Shown here in pieces: positions 34,778 to 38,248 of a DNA stretch of 38,248 nt. This stretch comes from Pseudomonadota bacterium (GTDB taxonomy: Bacteria; Pseudomonadota; Gammaproteobacteria; JAIEPX01). The stretch lies in the NCBI GenBank assembly GCA_029777855.1, contig JAKORL010000137.1:1-38248 (forward strand). Reading direction: 5' to 3'. Each line of letters begins with the position of its first letter. The stretch's first letter is position 1. Under the pieces are notes generated by a model. That model saw only the letters and a list, made by a program, of their open reading frames with translations. It was not told the origin of the DNA and ran no database searches. The translations under genes and the position numbers were made by a program.

Positions 34778-37375
34778 ATGCGGATGGATAAATTTACGAG
34801 CAAGTTTCAAGTGGCCTTGGCTGATGCACAGTCTTTGGCGATTGGGCGAGATAATCAGTTTATTGAGCCTGTACACGTGATGAAAGCCTTGATCGACCAG
34901 GCGGGCGGCACTACTCATTATTTATTGACTCAGGCGGGTATCAATGCTGCCGTGTTGAGAACAAAACTGGACAAAGCAATCGAAAGTCTCCCTCAGGTTC
35001 AAGGCGTTGAAGGAGAAGTACATCTCTCCAATGATCTCACAAAGCTCTTAAACATCATGGATAAGCATGCGCAGCAACGAAAAGATGCTTTTATTGCAAG
35101 TGAATTGTTTATTTTAGCTGCCCTCGAAGATAAAGGTATCCTAGGCAAAATTATGAAGGATGCGGGTGCTAATAAAAAATCTATCGAACAAGCCATTGAG
35201 AGCGTTCGAGGTGGGCAAAAAGTGGGCGATCCTAATGCTGAAGAACAACGCTAAGCTTTAGAAAAATACACCATTGATCTGACGGAAAGAGCAGAGCAAG
35301 GCAAATTAGACCCTGTCATTGGTCGTGATGATGAGATTCGTCGTACGGTTCAAGTTTTACAACGACGTACGAAAAATAACCCCGTTTTAATTGGTGAACC
35401 CGGCGTTGGTAAAACGGCGATTGTTGAGGGATTAGCTCAGCGCATTGTTAATGGTGAAGTACCCGAAGGCTTAAAAAATAAACGATTATTGTCGCTTGAT
35501 ATGGGCGCATTAATTGCGGGCGCAAAATATCGAGGAGAATTTGAAGAACGTTTAAAAGCAGTGCTCAATGATTTAGCAAAACAAGAAGGGCAAATTATTT
35601 TATTTATTGATGAATTGCACACTATGGTTGGTGCAGGAAAAGCGGAAGGCGCAATGGATGCCGGTAATATGTTAAAACCTGCCTTAGCTCGAGGTGAATT
35701 ACACTGTGTCGGTGCAACAACCTTAGATGAATATCGAAAATATGTTGAAAAAGATGCAGCCCTTGAAAGACGATTCCAAAAAGTCTTAGTTGATGAGCCT
35801 AGCGTTGAAGATAGCATCGCAATTTTACGAGGACTGAAAGAGCGTTATGAAGTGCATCACGGAGTCGAAATTACCGATCCTGCGATTGTTGCGGCTGCAG
35901 TGATGTCTCATCGTTATATTTCGGATCGCAATTTGCCAGATAAAGCCATTGATCTTATCGATGAAGCAGCTAGTTTAATTCGAATGGAAATCGATTCTAA
36001 GCCTGAAGACATGGATAGGTTAGAGCGTAAATTAATTCAATTTAAAATTGAGCGAGAAGCCTTGAAAAAAGAGGCCGATGAGGCTTCTAAAAAACGTTTA
36101 TCAGATCTGGAAAATCAAATCACAAAAATGGAGAAAGAGTATTCTGATCTTGAAGAAATTTGGAAATCAGAAAAAGCGATGTTGCAAGGTGCGGCATCCA
36201 TCAAAGAAGAAATAGAAAAATTGAAATTGGAAATGGAAACTGCTCGTCGTGCAGGTGATCTTGCTAGAATGTCTGAACTACAATACGGAAAACTACCTGA
36301 GCTTGAAAAAAGGTTGCAAGAGGCAGGCAATTCTGAGTTAAAAGAACGTCAATTAGTGAGAAATAAAGTCACCTCTGAAGAAATTGCAGAAATCGTTTCT
36401 AAATGGACACATATCCCAGTCACCAAATTATTGGAAGGCGAACGCGAAAAATTATTGCGAATGGAAGATGAATTGCATCGTCGTGTTGTTGGTCAAGATG
36501 AAGGAATTAAAATAGTAGCGAATTCAATTCGTCGATCTCGGGCAGGATTATCTGATCCGAATCGGCCCATTGGCTCATTTATTTTCTTAGGGCCCACGGG
36601 GGTTGGTAAAACAGAGCTTTGCAAAGCATTAGCGATGTTTTTATTTGATACCGAAGAATCCATGATCCGAATTGATATGTCTGAATTTATGGAAAAACAC
36701 TCTGTGGCTCGATTAATTGGTGCGCCTCCAGGGTATGTGGGTTATGAAGAAGGCGGCTATTTAACCGAAGCTGTTCGACGCAAGCCTTACTCTTTAATTT
36801 TACTCGATGAAATTGAAAAAGCCCATCACGATGTATTTAACGTATTGTTACAAGTATTAGATGATGGTCGATTAACCGATGGTCAAGGTCGCACGGTTGA
36901 TTTTCGTAATACAGTGATAGTGATGACCTCGAATTTAGGTTCGCATTTAATTCAAGAATTATCTGGTCATGGCTACGATGCGATGAAAGAAGCGGTAATG
37001 AAGGTCGTTGGTGAACACTTCCGTCCTGAATTTATTAATCGTATCGATGATACCGTTGTATTCCATCAACTTCAGAAAGATCAAATTCGCACGATTGCAA
37101 CGCTGCAAATTGAGCGTCTTGCTAAGCGATTAGTCGAACAAAATCTAACCTTAAAAGTGGATGATGATGCACTGAATTATTTAGCTGAGGTGGGCTACGA
37201 TCCAGTGTACGGTGCACGACCCTTAAAAAGAGCCGTGCAAGTGTATCTCGAAAATCCGCTTGCTCAAGATATTTTGTCAGGTAAATTCCTTGGGGGCCAA
37301 GTGATTTCTGTCACACGCAAAGGGGATAGCTTGTTATTTACTGCAAGCAAAGCTAAGACAGCATCAGTGCAATAG
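34778..37375 (+). pseudogene. clpB: ClpB disaggregase, interrupted by one in-frame stop codon
   Basis: Hexameric AAA+ chaperone that solubilises protein aggregates with DnaK. From ATG 34778 (AGGAG upstream) the frame aligns with E. coli ClpB over 865 positions. The N-domain is residues 1-150. A single TAA at 35252-35254 (codon 159) stands where relatives have CAA in ...[14 protein letters not shown]. Everything after it is in the same frame and well conserved: Walker A1 GEPGVGKT (206-213), Walker B ILFIDELH, the middle coiled coil, Walker A2 GPTGVGKTE (from 605), [20 protein letters not shown] and [10 protein letters not shown]. The stop falls at the boundary of N-domain and first ATPase. E. 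coli makes a short ClpB from an internal GTG near codon 149; here the matching GTG precedes the stop, so it would not rescue. The next in-frame start (TTG 35489) lies past Walker A1. It may be a real null mutation or a sequencing error. Confidence 0.9.
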
Positions 37376-37412
37376 GGTGATAAAAATTTGGCCCCTTTTT
37401 TATAGTCGGGTT

Positions 37413-38177
37413 TTAAGGTGCGCTGCTCAGTATTATTTTAAAGGTCTGATCCGCGAGCTTATCCACTATCATAAAACGCGGTTGCTCCATAGCCTTAAAA
37501 CCGCGATTTGCAGTTCGGTAACCAATGGTAAAGGCCATCTCATACCCAGCTTTTGTAGCTTGATTTTCTAGGTATTGATTATAAATACCAAACGGCCATG
37601 CTAATAAAGTAATTTGATGCCCCATCTTATCTTCTAATATTTTTTTCGAAGAAGTCAATTCTTTCCAGACATATTTTTCGAAATCGGATGGTGAAAGTTT
37701 GTTTTTTGCAATTTTAAAGTTGGGATGTGAAAAGGTATGACTTTGTATATCAAATAGTCCCGTATTTTTCATTTCAGTCAATTGCTCCCATGTCAAAAAA
37801 TGTTTTTCTTTGGAAATGCTTGCAGGGTAAATAAATAAAGTGACAGGAATATTTAATTTCTTCACGATAGGATACATGTACGTGTACACCGACTCCCAGC
37901 CATCATCAGCCGTGAGGACTATTGGTTTTTGAGGAAGTGTGGTACGCTTACCTTGTAAATACGCCACCGCTTCTTTTAATGGAATAAAGGTAAAGCCATG
38001 CGCTTTTAGCAGCTTTAAATTCGCTTCAAATTTTTGCGGTGTCATTGTCATGCTGCCAGGAACCGTCGGATTAAAATTATGATATAAAATAATCGGTATA
38101 TTGACCTTGTTCGTGGCAAATGTGGCGTTGGTAAACAGCAGTGTTAAGACAACAAAAATCAACGAAATGAACCTCAT
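37413..38177 (-). CDS. Exported polysaccharide deacetylase (NodB/CE4)
   Basis: A 254-residue protein with a signal peptide (MRFISLIFVVLTLLFTNATF, then ATN). The NodB homology domain follows: IPIILYHNFN, the metal motif LTADDGWES (D91, D92; most members have TFDDG), SHTFSH (H147, H151) and LLAWPFGIYNQY. The overall plan is that of periplasmic deacetylases such as the PgaB N-terminal domain, which act on N-acetylglucosamine polymers. ATG 38177 has GGAGG 5 nt upstream. It converges on clpB. The substrate could be an exopolysaccharide or peptidoglycan; nothing in the window decides. The last 71 bp (38178-38248) hold no feature that I can support. Confidence 0.9.
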   Translation of the reverse strand: MRFISLIFVVLTLLFTNATFATNKVNIPIILYHNFNPTVPGSMTMTPQKFEANLKLLKAHGFTFIPLKEAVAYLQGKRTTLPQKPIVLTADDGWESVYTYMYPIVKKLNIPVTLFIYPASISKEKHFLTWEQLTEMKNTGLFDIQSHTFSHPNFKIAKNKLSPSDFEKYVWKELTSSKKILEDKMGHQITLLAWPFGIYNQYLENQATKAGYEMAFTIGYRTANRGFKAMEQPRFMIVDKLADQTFKIILSSAP

Positions 38178-38248
38178 AAATCCTCCATGGTTGATGGAAA
38201 GGTGTCAGATCTTTGCTTAGCTCATTTTCTGGTTTATTTAAGAATAAA

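Noticed and set aside
35489..37375. Second half of clpB as an independent gene from TTG 35489
   Set aside because: It would lack the first Walker A motif, has no ribosome site, and is in the same frame as the upstream part.

Overview
The window looks like chromosomal DNA of a low-GC gammaproteobacterium of the Legionellales type (Legionella/Coxiella relatives). The gene order rpsT - murJ - ribF ... ileS - lspA - ispH is gammaproteobacterial. A U-box/ankyrin protein of eukaryotic style suggests a host-associated (amoeba or arthropod) lifestyle. The genus cannot be fixed from sequence alone.

Layout. 1-1317 (minus): the N-terminal part of a large LapA-like surface adhesin with a retention module, running into a poly-aspartate tract that leaves the window. 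1606-4616: rpsT (minus, GTG start, clear promoter), murJ and ribF. 4617-8718: a 4.1 kb block that splits the usual ribF-ileS junction. It holds an outer-membrane beta-barrel protein, an XRE regulator, an unknown protein, a DAHP synthase and a secreted PEBP-family protein. 8911-13263: ileS, lspA, ispH. 13443-13685: a very tryptophan-rich stand-alone Lrp/AsnC-type ligand-binding domain. 13868-16171: a U-box / ankyrin / coiled-coil / beta-propeller protein, a likely secreted ubiquitin ligase. 16187-21708 (minus): a two-gene operon of a CapA-ATP-grasp-toroid fusion and a MurF-like ligase, probably making an amide-linked polymer or conjugate. 21867-24627: feoABC behind a Fur box. 24697-27614 (minus): phhA and phhB, separated by an amino-acid permease flanked by imperfect direct repeats that are fossils of a phhA-phhB junction. 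27936-30959: pqqBC and pqqDE, convergent, with no pqqA found. 31103-34673 (minus): a DHA2 drug exporter, a His/Tyr-rich lipoprotein and an MgtC/DUF4010 membrane protein. 34778-37375: clpB interrupted by one in-frame stop codon. 37413-38177 (minus): an exported polysaccharide deacetylase.

How the parts may work together. PhhA with PhhB makes tyrosine from phenylalanine, DAHP synthase feeds the shikimate pathway, and PQQ is built from a glutamate and a tyrosine of PqqA, so aromatic metabolism is a theme. Iron uptake (feo) fits the iron needs of PhhA, IspH and PqqE. MurJ, the MurF-like/CapA operon, the deacetylase, the barrel protein and the adhesin all concern the cell surface. The least described items are the CapA-ATP-grasp-toroid/MurF-like operon, the Prp19-like U-box protein, the segmental duplication around the permease, the Trp-rich small protein, the poly-Asp adhesin and the interrupted clpB.
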